DNA from: Latescibacteria bacterium UBA6620 | GTDB taxonomy: Bacteria > Latescibacterota > UBA2968 | Reading direction: 5' to 3' | Assembly: GCA_002433075.1 (NCBI GenBank) | Contig: DJHM01000003.1 | Location: 74,786-84,990, forward strand | DNA: 10,205 bases | Shown here: positions 1-6,683 of the stretch, piece by piece | Position numbering within the stretch: the stretch's first letter is position 1 | How the letters are laid out: every line of letters begins with the position of its first letter | Position numbers and translations under genes: made by a program | Notes under the pieces: model-generated | What the model saw: only the letters and a program-made list of their open reading frames with translations | Databases searched by the model: none | What the model was told of the DNA's origin: nothing

Positions 1-411
1 CCAGTTGAGCGATGAGCCCGCCTGCTGATAGGTCTTGTAGTCGCAGTGACCCGTAGGATGACTGCCCTGGTAGTCACCCCCGGTGCCTCGGGCGCCCGGG
101 GTCTTCAGGTACGAAATGAACGCCGACAGACAGGCGGGTCCTCCGAGCAGCTCTTCCACCGGGCCAAGCACAGCCGGGTGTTCGGCGATGAACAGCAGGT
201 CGGGGTCGTCCTGGTACTGACCCTCGACGGTGTACATCGTTGCCGGCGTCGGGTACGGCTTGTTGCCGTTGAGGCAGTTTCCGCTCTTTACCGCTCGCAA
301 GACGCCCCCTGCCACACGATCGAGCTCCGCCTTGGAGAAGGTGTCGCGTATGATCAGATATCCGTCATCCGCCCATGCTTGCTTCTGTTCATCCGTCAAT
401 GATGTGCTCAT
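1..411 (-). CDS. Phytanoyl-CoA dioxygenase (PhyH) family protein, 3'-truncated by window edge
   Basis: The reverse strand reads open from an ATG at 411 to the window edge, giving 137 residues with no stop. A GAGG ribosome-binding site (419-422 on the plus strand) sits seven bases before the ATG. The N-terminus (LTDEQKQAWADDGYLIIRD) is the usual PhyH opening, a helix followed by a GYxxx strand. Near the visible end, GHCDYKTYQQAGSSLNW carries the Fe-binding HxD pair as H122 and D124. The distal His and the 2-oxoglutarate-binding Arg lie beyond the edge. PhyH proteins are non-heme Fe(II)/2-oxoglutarate oxygenases; the substrate cannot be told from this sequence. It lies downstream of another minus-strand PhyH gene (903-1682), but about 490 bases of palindrome-rich DNA separate them, so a shared transcript is uncertain. 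Confidence 0.88.
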   Translation of the reverse strand, partial: MSTSLTDEQKQAWADDGYLIIRDTFSKAELDRVAGGVLRAVKSGNCLNGNKPYPTPATMYTVEGQYQDDPDLLFIAEHPAVLGPVEELLGGPACLSAFISYLKTPGARGTGGDYQGSHPTGHCDYKTYQQAGSSLNW

Positions 412-591
412 CAGGTGACCTCGTTAGTGTCATATCTGCTAAGTCCCTAAGGGGAGCAGGTATTGAATAGGATCATCAACCAGGTTAGCCCAACAGCCAC
501 TTGGGTAAGTTTTTAGAGCAGAAGCGATACTTGAGTCGTTTGAGCAAGTCCTTGCAAACTGGGAACGGAAACGAAACCGAGTTCCCGAGTG

Positions 592-616
592 CCCTCCGCC
601 ATAGGGTGGCGGAGGG
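592..616. repeat. Perfect hairpin, 9-bp stem
   Basis: CCCTCCGCC (592-600) pairs perfectly with GGCGGAGGG (608-616) around a 7-base loop. No T-run follows on either strand, so it is not a typical intrinsic terminator. It could act as an RNA-stabilising or attenuating hairpin between the two PhyH genes, or simply belong to the same dispersed repeat class as the palindromes at 693-841. Confidence 0.6.
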
Positions 617-692
617 TGTATCGAGGGATCGGTATTGGGAAAATCCACGAGAAAAATCTGTAATACCAGTCCCGCAACTACCCTGTTCTTCC

Positions 693-841
693 CAACCCCT
701 AAGGGGTTGCGTCCTTCTGTCCGGGTTTGGAACGCGACAGTGAGATTACCCAACCCCGAAGGGGTTGGGTCTCGCAGCCCGGGGTTGGAACAACCCCGGG
801 GGGAACGATGCGGAAAGAGTGTTGCCAACCCTGAGGGGTTG
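693..841. repeat. Cluster of four AACCCC...GGGGTT palindromes
   Basis: Four short palindromes share the core CAACCCC-loop-GGGGTTG. They lie at 693-709 (loop TAA region), 748-770 (ACCCAACCCC / GGGGTTGGGT, loop GAA), 778-800 (CCCGGGGTTG / CAACCCCGGG, loop GAA, arms reversed) and 826-841 (imperfect). Each would form a tight GC-rich hairpin in DNA or RNA. Spacing is irregular and the segments between are not alike, so this is not a CRISPR. It resembles the REP-like palindromes scattered between genes in many environmental bacteria; no mobilising gene is visible here. Confidence 0.7.
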
Positions 842-902
842 TGCAAATACTCTCGATTCCGTAGGTCTTTCACAAGACCCGACATCCCGAAAGTCGCCTC
901 AC

Positions 903-1682
903 TTATCCCAGCTTCCTTTCCCACTCCAACAACCCACTCACCATTCGCGCAACGCGCGGCCTCTCGCTGTGACGATAGTTGTCGTACAGGTACGAAGCGC
1001 CCTGCTTGTGCCGTATCAACGCCTCGTAATGCGTCTCCGTTTCGGGCTTGGCCGCGAACTTCAACGCGATGTAGCGACGTACGGACTGTTTTCCGTAGAC
1101 CGCGTGGAACAGGTAATGGTTGAACACCACGACATCGCCCGGGTCTACCTCCAGGGGACAGCTGCAGAGTTCGGGGCCCTCGACGCCGAACGCGGAAGGA
1201 CTGCTCCTGGATTTCTGTGACTGAAGCGCCAGCAGTTGCTTGTGAAAGGGCGGGTGATGGGAGCCGGGAATGACGCGCAGGGCGCCGGTGTCTTTACGCA
1301 TGGATTGCAGATAAATCATGATCTTGATGCGCGTGTACTGCAGGTCGATCTGCCCGGCTCGGTCGCAGTGCCACTCGTGGTCGTTAGTCTCGTTGAAGCT
1401 GCCTGATACGCCTTCCGAATTGCCCCAGACGAATCCTTCTCCGAGCAGCTGCTCCATCGATTTGTAGATACGGTCGTCTTCGGGCAGGAGAGCCAATCCA
1501 GTGCCCATCTCGACAAAGGGGGACACGGCTTGATGACTTGGGCCCGTCCTCTTGCCCGGATTCGCTTCGAGTAACGCCTCGGCCTCGTCCGTCATATCAG
1601 CCATCTCGGTGGGTGTAAACAAGCCCTTCAAGCACAGGAAGCCGAAGGTTTCGAAGTGGCTGATCTGTTGCGCGCTCAGCAT
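903..1682 (-). CDS. Phytanoyl-CoA dioxygenase (PhyH) family protein
   Basis: A 259-residue protein of typical PhyH length, probably a cytoplasmic Fe(II)/2-oxoglutarate-dependent oxygenase. It opens with LSAQQISHFETFGFLCLKG. The iron site is complete in sequence: WHCDR gives H105 and D107, FNHYLFHAVYG gives the distal H193, and RRYIALKF (R202/R203) supplies the 2-oxoglutarate-anchoring Arg. GALRVIPGSHH is the typical strand-turn between them. I chose the ATG at 1682 because AGAGGT (1689-1694 on the plus strand) precedes it by six bases. The longer frame would need a GTG at 1724 and adds 14 unlike residues. It is divergent from the PhyH gene at 1908; the 225 bases between hold no promoter I can call firmly. 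Substrate unknown. Confidence 0.92.
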   Translation of the reverse strand: MLSAQQISHFETFGFLCLKGLFTPTEMADMTDEAEALLEANPGKRTGPSHQAVSPFVEMGTGLALLPEDDRIYKSMEQLLGEGFVWGNSEGVSGSFNETNDHEWHCDRAGQIDLQYTRIKIMIYLQSMRKDTGALRVIPGSHHPPFHKQLLALQSQKSRSSPSAFGVEGPELCSCPLEVDPGDVVVFNHYLFHAVYGKQSVRRYIALKFAAKPETETHYEALIRHKQGASYLYDNYRHSERPRVARMVSGLLEWERKLG

Positions 1683-1907
1683 GGTGCGACCTCTGTGGAT
1701 GTGGCTACCCTCGCTACCTGTCACCGGACAACCCTAACATAACCCGAACGGCGAGCGGAACCACCATTTCCGAACTCCAGTCTGTCCGTGCTTCCTCGGA
1801 TGAGCAATGGAAGCTCACACTTGTTAGAGCGAAGGGCGGGTCCGATCTTGACTCGCGAAGATCTGTGTCACAAACGCTCCACAGCCCGCAACGAAGAGAG
1901 TCTCAAT

Positions 1908-2792
1908 ATGGCAGCCTCGAAATGCAATCTGGATGAATATCTCGATCGCTTCATGCAAGATGGCTATGTCGTGGTGCGTGGGGCGCTTTCGCCTGTGGAG
2001 GTCGCCGGGATCAATGAGGGGATCGATGCTGCCAGGTTGGCGCATCCCGAAGAATGGGTGATCAATTCACGACGGGGACACGATGCAGTAGGAAGGGATG
2101 CGCCGGGGGTGATGGAGCGGACGGATGCGCTCGATGGGGTGGTCCATCATCCGTCGTTGATTCCTCTCGTGAAAGCGATTCTGGGGGAGGGGTGTCTTTG
2201 TTCGGGGCTTTCGTATCTGCGTCGCGAGCCGTGTCTGGCGGATCCACCGGAGGATATCGATGGAGGCGATCCGCTGGCGTTGTCGCGGGTGTGGCACCGC
2301 GAGGACAGCGGGAATGTGGAGGGGGCGGAATGGAACGACTACTTCACGCCCGCGATCCAGGCCATCTACTACCTGGATGACGTGGACGAGACGACGCACT
2401 GCACGAGTGTCATCCCGGAGAGTGCGGCCACAAAGCAATCGCTGCCGAAGACAACGGAGGGCCTTCTTCGGATCGACGATCACGAAACAGGCTACGTCAA
2501 TCCGGAAAAACCGCGTTGGATGAACTCGTTCGGGCAGGAGTATCCTCGCCGCATCGGGCGAGTCGACGTCCACGAGGGGGCGGGGTCGGCCATCGTGTTC
2601 AACAACGCCAGCTTCCACTGTGGCACGATCCGGAAGACCGAGCGTATCCGCCGCACGGTGCACGTCCGCTATCGCCAGCCGGAGCCTGCCCGTTCGAACC
2701 ATGCGATGTCAACCTACTCTCGTGAGGTGGGGCACACCGTCGCCGATTTCCAGGCGGCCCTCCCCAGACGCGCAAGCATCGGGACGATCTGA
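1908..2792 (+). CDS. Phytanoyl-CoA dioxygenase (PhyH) family protein with variant HxE/HxxD metal motif
   Basis: A 294-residue PhyH-type protein. The N-terminus (LDEYLDRFMQDGYVVVRGALS) is the family's helix-strand opening. The first metal motif reads VWHREDSG, so H130 is followed by E132 and D133: either an HxE version of the HxD pair or a shifted ligand. The distal part is conventional: FNNASFHCGT gives H237, and RIRRTVHVRY gives the candidate 2-oxoglutarate Arg at R248/R249. I chose the ATG at 1908, preceded by a purine-rich GAAGAGAG about seven bases upstream. The frame is open from 1788, but the extra 40 residues show no PhyH similarity. The exonuclease reading frame begins ten bases after the stop, so the two may be co-transcribed. 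Substrate unknown; activity depends on whether E132 or D133 can bind iron. Confidence 0.88.
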   Translation: MAASKCNLDEYLDRFMQDGYVVVRGALSPVEVAGINEGIDAARLAHPEEWVINSRRGHDAVGRDAPGVMERTDALDGVVHHPSLIPLVKAILGEGCLCSGLSYLRREPCLADPPEDIDGGDPLALSRVWHREDSGNVEGAEWNDYFTPAIQAIYYLDDVDETTHCTSVIPESAATKQSLPKTTEGLLRIDDHETGYVNPEKPRWMNSFGQEYPRRIGRVDVHEGAGSAIVFNNASFHCGTIRKTERIRRTVHVRYRQPEPARSNHAMSTYSREVGHTVADFQAALPRRASIGTI

Positions 2793-2801
2793 GACATCGC
2801 G

Positions 2802-2886
2802 ATGTCGAAGCTCTTTCTCGTCGACGGTCAGTTCGAGACTACGCCCCCCTCCGCGCGATCGCACCCGGCGGACGTGAGGTGGGGCG
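2802..2886 (+). pseudogene. Out-of-frame N-terminal piece of the 5'-3' exonuclease
   Basis: The ATG at 2802 opens a frame starting MSKLFLVDGQFE. LVDG is the N-terminal strand of FEN/Pol I-type 5'-3' exonucleases, and its Asp is a metal ligand. The frame keeps PSAR and a plausible partner of the family's REVGAVRGL segment up to about 2876, but the rest of that segment (GAVRGLRHSL) is read in another frame from 2881. The two frames are offset by one base, with a TGA (2875-2877) just before the second. Compared with what I remember of the family, about eight residues between FE and PSAR also seem missing. A small insertion near 2877-2880, where GTGAGG occurs twice close together (2874-2879 and 2887-2892), or a sequencing error, would explain the shift. 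Confidence 0.6.
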
Positions 2887-3666
2887 GTGAGGGGACTCCG
2901 TCACAGCCTGATCCCGCTTTTTCAGGAGCACGGCGCGACTCACATGGCCGTCGCCTTCGATCGGGCGATCGCGCCGGTGGGTATTTCGGAATCGCGCGAG
3001 GATGATGACGCGCTGATCCATCGGCAGTGCGGCCTCGCAGCGGATGCCGTTCGCGCGCTCGGGATCGCCATCTGGCCGATGGTTCGTGTCGAGGCCGACG
3101 ATGCTATTGCCACCGGAGTCGTCCGGTATTCACGAGAACCTGAACTGGAACAGACCGTCATCGCGAGTTCCGACACGGACTTCACGCAGTGTGTTCGCGG
3201 GGACGAGGTCGTGCTCTACAATCGAAACACGAAGACGATTCTCGACGAGGAGGGGGTGATCGCCCGGTTCGGCGTTCACCCGAAGCAGATTCCCGATTAC
3301 CTCGCGTTGGTAGGCGATGTGTCGGACGGTCTACCCGGCATTCCGGGCTGGGGACCCAAGTCGGCGGCGGCCGTGCTCTCGCGATATGGGTCGATCGAAT
3401 CGATTCCACGGGATGGAGAGTGGGACGTCCAGGTGCGTGGCGCCGAGCGTCTTGCACGTTCCCTGGATCGGCGCTGGCTCGAGGCCGTTCTGTGCAGAGA
3501 TCTGTCAATTCTTCGCACCAACGTACCCATCCCGCATACGATCGCTGACCTCGAATGGCGCGGGGCACATCGAGAGGAACTCACCCAGCTATGCGATACG
3601 CTGGGAGAAACCGATGTGCTATATCGCGTTCCGCTCTTCAACTCATCTCCGCACGACACATCCTAG
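2887..3666 (+). CDS. 5'-3' exonuclease (FEN/PIN-like), N-terminus lost to a frameshift
   Basis: From a GTG at 2887 this frame encodes 259 residues of a structure-specific 5'-3' exonuclease of the Pol I N-domain/flap endonuclease type, which trims 5' DNA or RNA ends in repair and replication. Visible acidic sites are AFD (D25), VEADDA (E69, D71, D72) and SSDTDF (D96, D98). LVGDVSDGLPGIPGWGPKSAAAVLSRYG (residues 141-168) is the helix-3-turn-helix DNA-binding motif with D144 and D147. The C-terminus (LEWRGAHREELTQLCDTLGE) also fits the family. The N-terminal LVDG strand is encoded upstream in another frame (from 2802). The basic arch segment that usually follows AFD (FRNxLFxxYKxG) is replaced by a short acidic stretch (ISESREDDD). 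As encoded, the protein lacks one metal ligand and is probably impaired unless the frameshift is an assembly error. Ends 30 bases from the convergent propeller gene. Confidence 0.78.
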   Translation: MRGLRHSLIPLFQEHGATHMAVAFDRAIAPVGISESREDDDALIHRQCGLAADAVRALGIAIWPMVRVEADDAIATGVVRYSREPELEQTVIASSDTDFTQCVRGDEVVLYNRNTKTILDEEGVIARFGVHPKQIPDYLALVGDVSDGLPGIPGWGPKSAAAVLSRYGSIESIPRDGEWDVQVRGAERLARSLDRRWLEAVLCRDLSILRTNVPIPHTIADLEWRGAHREELTQLCDTLGETDVLYRVPLFNSSPHDTS

Positions 3667-3696
3667 GCCGTTCCCAACTCTCCCGATCTCACGACC

Positions 3697-4548
3697 CTAA
3701 ACCCGCCTGAACTTGTGAATGAGATTCTCCGCCCCAACTTCGCCCGCGTAAAGGTCTCCCTGACTGTCCACCCAGACGGAGTGGGATCCGTGTCCTGCGT
3801 GCTCGGGGTCGATCCCTAAAGGGACGCTGGACAGGAACTCTCCCTCCGGCGTGAACATCATCACGCTCCAGGCTTCGGCGACGAAGACTGTGTTCTTGTC
3901 GTCGATGAACAGACCGCAAGGAGCCGGGTGCCCCTTCCAGCGATCCAGTGGCTGGCCGTCAGGGTCGAAAACCTGGAGACAGTGGTTGGGCTCCCTGTCG
4001 GCGATCCACACCCGTTCCTGGTGGTCGACGAAAATGCTGTGAACGAGACCGAATTTGCCGGGCTCGGGTCCGGGTTCTCCCCAGGAGAGGATCAGTTCGC
4101 CGTCCGACGAAAATCGATGGACGCGATGTTGCCCGTATCCATCGGAGACAAAGATGTCTCCGGAGGGAGATCCGACCGCGCGTGTCGGCCTGTTGAACGG
4201 CGCACCCGGATCGCCGGGCGTTCCCGGGGTGCCGAGCGTCTGGAGCACGTCGCCTTCCATCGTGCAAAGGCGAACGGTGTGATCTCCGCAATCTGCGATG
4301 TAGACCGTGTCATCCGGCGAAATCCAGATGTCGTGTGGCTGGGTAAAAACGTCCTCTCCCCAAGATTCCAGGAACTGACCCTCACGATCGAAGACGACGA
4401 TCGCGGGATTCGGCTCCCGATCGACCACGAAGAGCCGGTCCTGTGAATCCGTCGCCTGACCGGACACAACGCCGAGTTGGCGGCCCTTCGGTCCCTTTCC
4501 CCAGCCCGGCACGTACTCGAATTGATAGTCTCCGTTTCCAAGGCTCAT
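3697..4548 (-). CDS. NHL-repeat six-bladed beta-propeller protein, peptidylamidoglycolate-lyase-like
   Basis: A 283-residue protein made almost wholly of NHL-type propeller blades. Repeating units of the form DxxxxVYIADxxxHxVxxFxxxGxxLxxWG recur: RLFVVDREPNPAIVVFDREG, TVYIADCGDHTVRLC, DIFVSDGYGQHRVHRF, RVWIADREPNHCLQVFDPDG and TVFVAEAWSVMMF. His/Asp-rich blade ends and HSIFVD/HDIWIS strands resemble the lyase domain of peptidylglycine-amidating enzymes, but many bacterial relatives have no known activity, so no reaction is assigned. There is no signal peptide, so it is probably cytoplasmic. I chose the ATG at 4548 because AGGAG and AAGGG lie upstream and a promoter (4579-4608) sits just before them. 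The longer frame would start inside the -35 box. Confidence 0.85.
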   Translation of the reverse strand: MSLGNGDYQFEYVPGWGKGPKGRQLGVVSGQATDSQDRLFVVDREPNPAIVVFDREGQFLESWGEDVFTQPHDIWISPDDTVYIADCGDHTVRLCTMEGDVLQTLGTPGTPGDPGAPFNRPTRAVGSPSGDIFVSDGYGQHRVHRFSSDGELILSWGEPGPEPGKFGLVHSIFVDHQERVWIADREPNHCLQVFDPDGQPLDRWKGHPAPCGLFIDDKNTVFVAEAWSVMMFTPEGEFLSSVPLGIDPEHAGHGSHSVWVDSQGDLYAGEVGAENLIHKFRRV

Positions 4549-4578
4549 GGATTCAGTCCCTTCTCCTGTGTCTGATCG

Positions 4579-4608
4579 ATTGTAGGACGTCGGTGTTACG
4601 GCTGTCAC
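4579..4608 (-). promoter_or_regulatory. Sigma-70-type promoter of the propeller gene
   Basis: On the minus strand, GTGACA (4608-4603) and TACAAT (4584-4579) are separated by 18 bases; each matches its consensus hexamer at five of six positions. Transcription would begin near 4572, leaving a 5' leader of roughly 24 bases with an AGGAG site before the ATG at 4548. Pattern match only. Confidence 0.55.
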
Positions 4609-4968
4609 TGCGGAAAAATGGAAACCTTCCTGGACCCAATCTAGGTGGGCTGCCGAAAATTTTGCAAGGTACCATCACCGGAGGGTGCTCGGACCCGGAT
4701 AGCGAACACGACCGATGCCGCCTTGACCGATATGTTAAGCTACCTGCTTTCCTTGCCCGTATCGATGGACCGGACAGACTGGGCTGATTGTTGAAGCGCG
4801 CCCACCCGCTAGGCGCATCACGGACGTACGCAGGGCCCTTGGCAGGCCAGATCTTTGATATATTCGCCGGGGACTAAGCGTAGTGGTCGACGACCTGCGA
4901 ATCGCTTAACTTTTCCGATAGCGATTGTCAGGCCGTCACAGGCGATCCCACATCTGGAGGACCTGGAA
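4609..4968 (+). promoter_or_regulatory. Intergenic region upstream of hicB with candidate operator palindromes
   Basis: I find no gene in these 360 bases. Before hicB lie a perfect palindrome GGTCG-A-CGACC (4885-4895) and an inverted repeat AATCGC (4900-4905) / GCGATT (4921-4926) with a 15-base spacer. Hic modules are commonly autoregulated through palindromes at the promoter, so these are candidate operators. TATATT (4859-4864) is -10-like, but the nearest -35-like hexamer TTGGCA (4839-4844) is only 14 bases away, so no promoter is called firmly. Confidence 0.3.
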
Positions 4969-5187
4969 GTGAGAAACGAGTTTACGGCTGTGATTGAGGA
5001 GGCGGATGAAGGGGGTTACTTCGCCTATTGTCCGGAAGTCCCCGAAGCCAACGGACAGGGTGAAACCAAGGAGGAGACACTCAATAGCCTCCGAGAGGCA
5101 ATCGCATTAGTGCTTGAAGAGAGGCGCGAACAAGGTTTGCGCGGGGTTCCCGAAGACGCCGATACGCTGACGTTCACGGTCGGATGA
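4969..5187 (+). CDS. hicB: HicB-family antitoxin
   Basis: A 72-residue HicB-type antitoxin expected to bind and neutralise the HicA toxin encoded immediately downstream. It has the HicB partial RNase-H-like fold signature: FTAVIEEADEGGYFAYCPEVPEANGQGET, then a helix TKEETLNSLREAIALVLEERR, then a short strand TLTFTV. No helix-turn-helix or ribbon-helix-helix tail is visible, so any DNA binding would be unusual or absent. I chose the GTG at 4969 because GGAGG (4956-4960) stands eight bases upstream; a longer frame from 4855 lacks any such site and its extra residues do not look like HicB. Its TGA overlaps the hicA ATG by four bases (ATGA, 5184-5187), implying coupled translation. The order is antitoxin first, the reverse of the classical hicAB. 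Confidence 0.88.
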   Translation: MRNEFTAVIEEADEGGYFAYCPEVPEANGQGETKEETLNSLREAIALVLEERREQGLRGVPEDADTLTFTVG

Positions 5188-5375
5188 AGCGTGGAGTTCT
5201 GATTCGACATCTGCGCCGACACGGTTGCCAGTTGCTGAGGGAAGGACGGGGTCATTCCATCTGGATCAACATGGGTAACGAGAGACGGCAGACTCTACCG
5301 CGGCATTCGGAGATCAAGAATCAACTTGCACGCAAGATCTGTCGCGAACTTGGGATTCCAGAGATGGGTGGATAG
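5184..5375 (+). CDS. hicA: HicA-family toxin (mRNA interferase)
   Basis: A 63-residue HicA-type toxin, a small dsRBD-like RNase that cleaves mRNA and slows growth when free of HicB. The sequence follows the family closely: MKRGVLIRHLRRHGCQLLREG (helix and first strand), GRGHSIW with the catalytic His, NERRQTLPRH, and the final helix EIKNQLARKICRELGI. Full-length and undisturbed, so the pair looks functional. It overlaps hicB by four bases and is followed about 40 bases later by a strong hairpin, so hicB-hicA is a closed two-gene unit. It differs clearly from the second, damaged hicA at 6902-7102, which belongs to another HicA subgroup. Confidence 0.9.
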   Translation: MKRGVLIRHLRRHGCQLLREGRGHSIWINMGNERRQTLPRHSEIKNQLARKICRELGIPEMGG

Positions 5376-5413
5376 TCGTACAGGACTACACTAAGGACTG
5401 ATTGATATGAATG

Positions 5414-5444
5414 AAGCCCTCTCGGGGTATAACCGAGAGGGCTT
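5414..5444 (+). terminator. Intrinsic-type terminator hairpin after hicA
   Basis: AAGCCCTCTCGG (5414-5425) and CCGAGAGGGCTT (5433-5444) form a perfect 12-bp stem with a 7-base loop. The T-run after the stem is short (TTT then GGTGT), so termination on the plus strand may be moderate. The PhyH gene on the other strand ends at 5489, so the same hairpin could also stop transcription from that side. Confidence 0.75.
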
Positions 5445-5488
5445 TGGTGTCATATACTGCGACGATCGGGCAGGGCGTGAATGATCCC

Positions 5489-6514
5489 TTATCCGCCAGC
5501 GCCCAGCAATCCCGCCCTGGTCTCGTCTGTTAGCCGGATCCGTGGCGGCGACATGCCCGGCAGCAACCCACGCGGGTCGCTCTCGACACGTGCTTCCGGA
5601 TGGAGCTCAGTGAGTGCCGGGTTGCCCGTGTAGTCTCGATCTTCCCGGGGCTCGTTGAACCAGCACGGTGAGAACTCCAGAATGCGTTTCTGATGCTCCG
5701 TGAGTTCAGGATCTTTCGTGTCGTAGGCGGCGTTGCCGTGGTGCATGCCGAAAGGAACGTACTTGTAGAAGAGCGTTCGCCGCTCGTCGCTTCCCGACCA
5801 GGGGATGGTGCCGTGCTTGAGCTTCTCGGTGAATAGAATGCAGTCCCCGGCCTTGGCTTCAACACGGTGTACCGGCACATCTTCATCCCAGTTCGGCAAC
5901 TGCGACGTCCATTCAGTGTCGCACCAGTTTGCTTTCCAGTCGCCCTCGATGTTCAGCAGTTTCTCTTCGTTCTTGGGCTTGTGTGTGCCGATGACGCACC
6001 CGAACCCCCCGTCACCGGGCCCGACCGTTTTGAGTTCGTACACACACGTCACGTGCCAGCTGCGAGGACTGCCGTGGAGCGTCCCGCCCTTGTCCTCTCC
6101 GTCGGTGGGTTTCCGCGCCGGCTTGTAGTGAATGTTGTCGTGGTCCAGCCGGAACAGGGGGCGAAGCTCTTCCGGCATGTGTGCGGGGGCGTGACCCCAC
6201 GCCGGATCACCCAGAACCTCCTCGAGGATGGGGAACATGATTTCGTTGTCGATCAGGTCCCGGTAGGCCTTGCTCCAGAACCTTCTGCCCTCGTAGGTGT
6301 TGCCGTGGCGGTCCGTGGTCTCGTACCGGTCGCGACCACGGATGGAGAAGCGGATCTTCTTGTTGGCGCCGGCCCTTGACCCTATCTCTACCCGTTCGAC
6401 GATATGCTGATCGTAGACCACGTTGAGCTCGTCCAGTTGCTGTTGGTTGAGCACGTCGGGCACGATGACATAGCCCTGTCGTGCAAACGTGTCGCGCATC
6501 GTGTCATCCCACAT
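5489..6514 (-). CDS. Phytanoyl-CoA dioxygenase (PhyH) family protein, long form with atypical metal motif
   Basis: A 341-residue protein, longer than the classic family. MRDTFARQGYVIVPDVLNQQQLDEL is the PhyH opening. The region where HxD is expected reads FRLDHDNIHYK (H125, N127, H129) followed by TLHGSPRSWHVTCVYEL (H147, H153), so the usual His-x-Asp pair is not evident. GDGGFGCVIGTHKP matches the PhyH GxxxxxPGSH turn. The distal site looks normal: ILFTEKLKHGTIPW gives H234, and DERRTLFYKY gives R245/R246. The iron site is therefore uncertain, though conserved spacing argues for an active subfamily and not decay. The ATG at 6514 follows AGGAG (6522-6526 on the plus strand) by seven bases. 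It lies downstream of the minus-strand Hic module, separated by 169 bases with a nested hairpin. Confidence 0.9.
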   Translation of the reverse strand: MWDDTMRDTFARQGYVIVPDVLNQQQLDELNVVYDQHIVERVEIGSRAGANKKIRFSIRGRDRYETTDRHGNTYEGRRFWSKAYRDLIDNEIMFPILEEVLGDPAWGHAPAHMPEELRPLFRLDHDNIHYKPARKPTDGEDKGGTLHGSPRSWHVTCVYELKTVGPGDGGFGCVIGTHKPKNEEKLLNIEGDWKANWCDTEWTSQLPNWDEDVPVHRVEAKAGDCILFTEKLKHGTIPWSGSDERRTLFYKYVPFGMHHGNAAYDTKDPELTEHQKRILEFSPCWFNEPREDRDYTGNPALTELHPEARVESDPRGLLPGMSPPRIRLTDETRAGLLGAGG

Positions 6515-6617
6515 CTCTAATCTCCTCTGTGGTCAAGAACTACAAATGCCGTTTTTTCCGTTTGGTTGGCTGGGGAAGAAGAAATTTTCAATAGCCCTAG
6601 TCATGTTTACGGAGGCG

Positions 6618-6669
6618 AAGGATCGTGTCGACCAAGCAGAACTCCGCTACGCTGAGCGGGCCGATCCTT
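6618..6669. repeat. Nested stem-loop between hicB and the PhyH gene
   Basis: An outer perfect 8-bp pair, AAGGATCG (6618-6625) with CGATCCTT (6662-6669), encloses an inner 5-bp pair, CCGCT (6644-6648) with AGCGG (6655-6659). The whole would fold into a branched or bulged stem of about 52 bases. It lies in the 169-base gap between the minus-strand hicB stop and the next PhyH start. There is no T-run after the minus-strand copy, so a role as an intrinsic terminator is weak. Confidence 0.45.
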
Positions 6670-6683
6670 TCATTATTGGAATT

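Larger units (their letters stand above)
412..902. other. Gene-free stretch with clustered palindromes
   Basis: I see no convincing gene here. A long minus-strand frame crosses it, but its translation is made of low-complexity phrases generated by the repeats (NPSGL, TPSGLGN, PPPPYGGG), so I reject it as coding. The stretch holds a hairpin at 592-616, a weaker inverted repeat (GGGAAC 561-566 / GTTCCC 581-586) and a run of four palindromes at 693-841. It follows the stop of the 903-1682 gene and precedes the start of the 1-411 gene, both on the minus strand. Confidence 0.7.

Noticed and set aside
592..841. CRISPR array
   Set aside because: The repeats are short palindromes with unequal spacing, variable loops and mixed arm order; no constant repeat-spacer pattern and no cas gene.
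439..924. A 161-codon open frame on the minus strand across the palindrome cluster
   Set aside because: Its residues are produced by the repeats (NPSGL, TPSGLGN, PPPPYGGG), it overlaps the end of the PhyH gene, and no ribosome-binding site or family resemblance supports it.
1848..1876. TTGACT (1848-1853) as a -35 box for the PhyH gene at 1908
   Set aside because: At 17 bases downstream there is CAAACG, which does not resemble a -10 box; not enough to call a promoter.
4549..4608. Earlier start of the NHL propeller gene at 4608
   Set aside because: That GTG coincides with the -35 box of a good promoter, while the ATG at 4548 has an upstream AGGAG and begins where the propeller sequence begins.
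4443..4787. A 114-codon plus-strand frame between the propeller gene and hicB
   Set aside because: It runs antisense through the start of the NHL gene and its promoter, has no recognisable residues and no ribosome-binding site.
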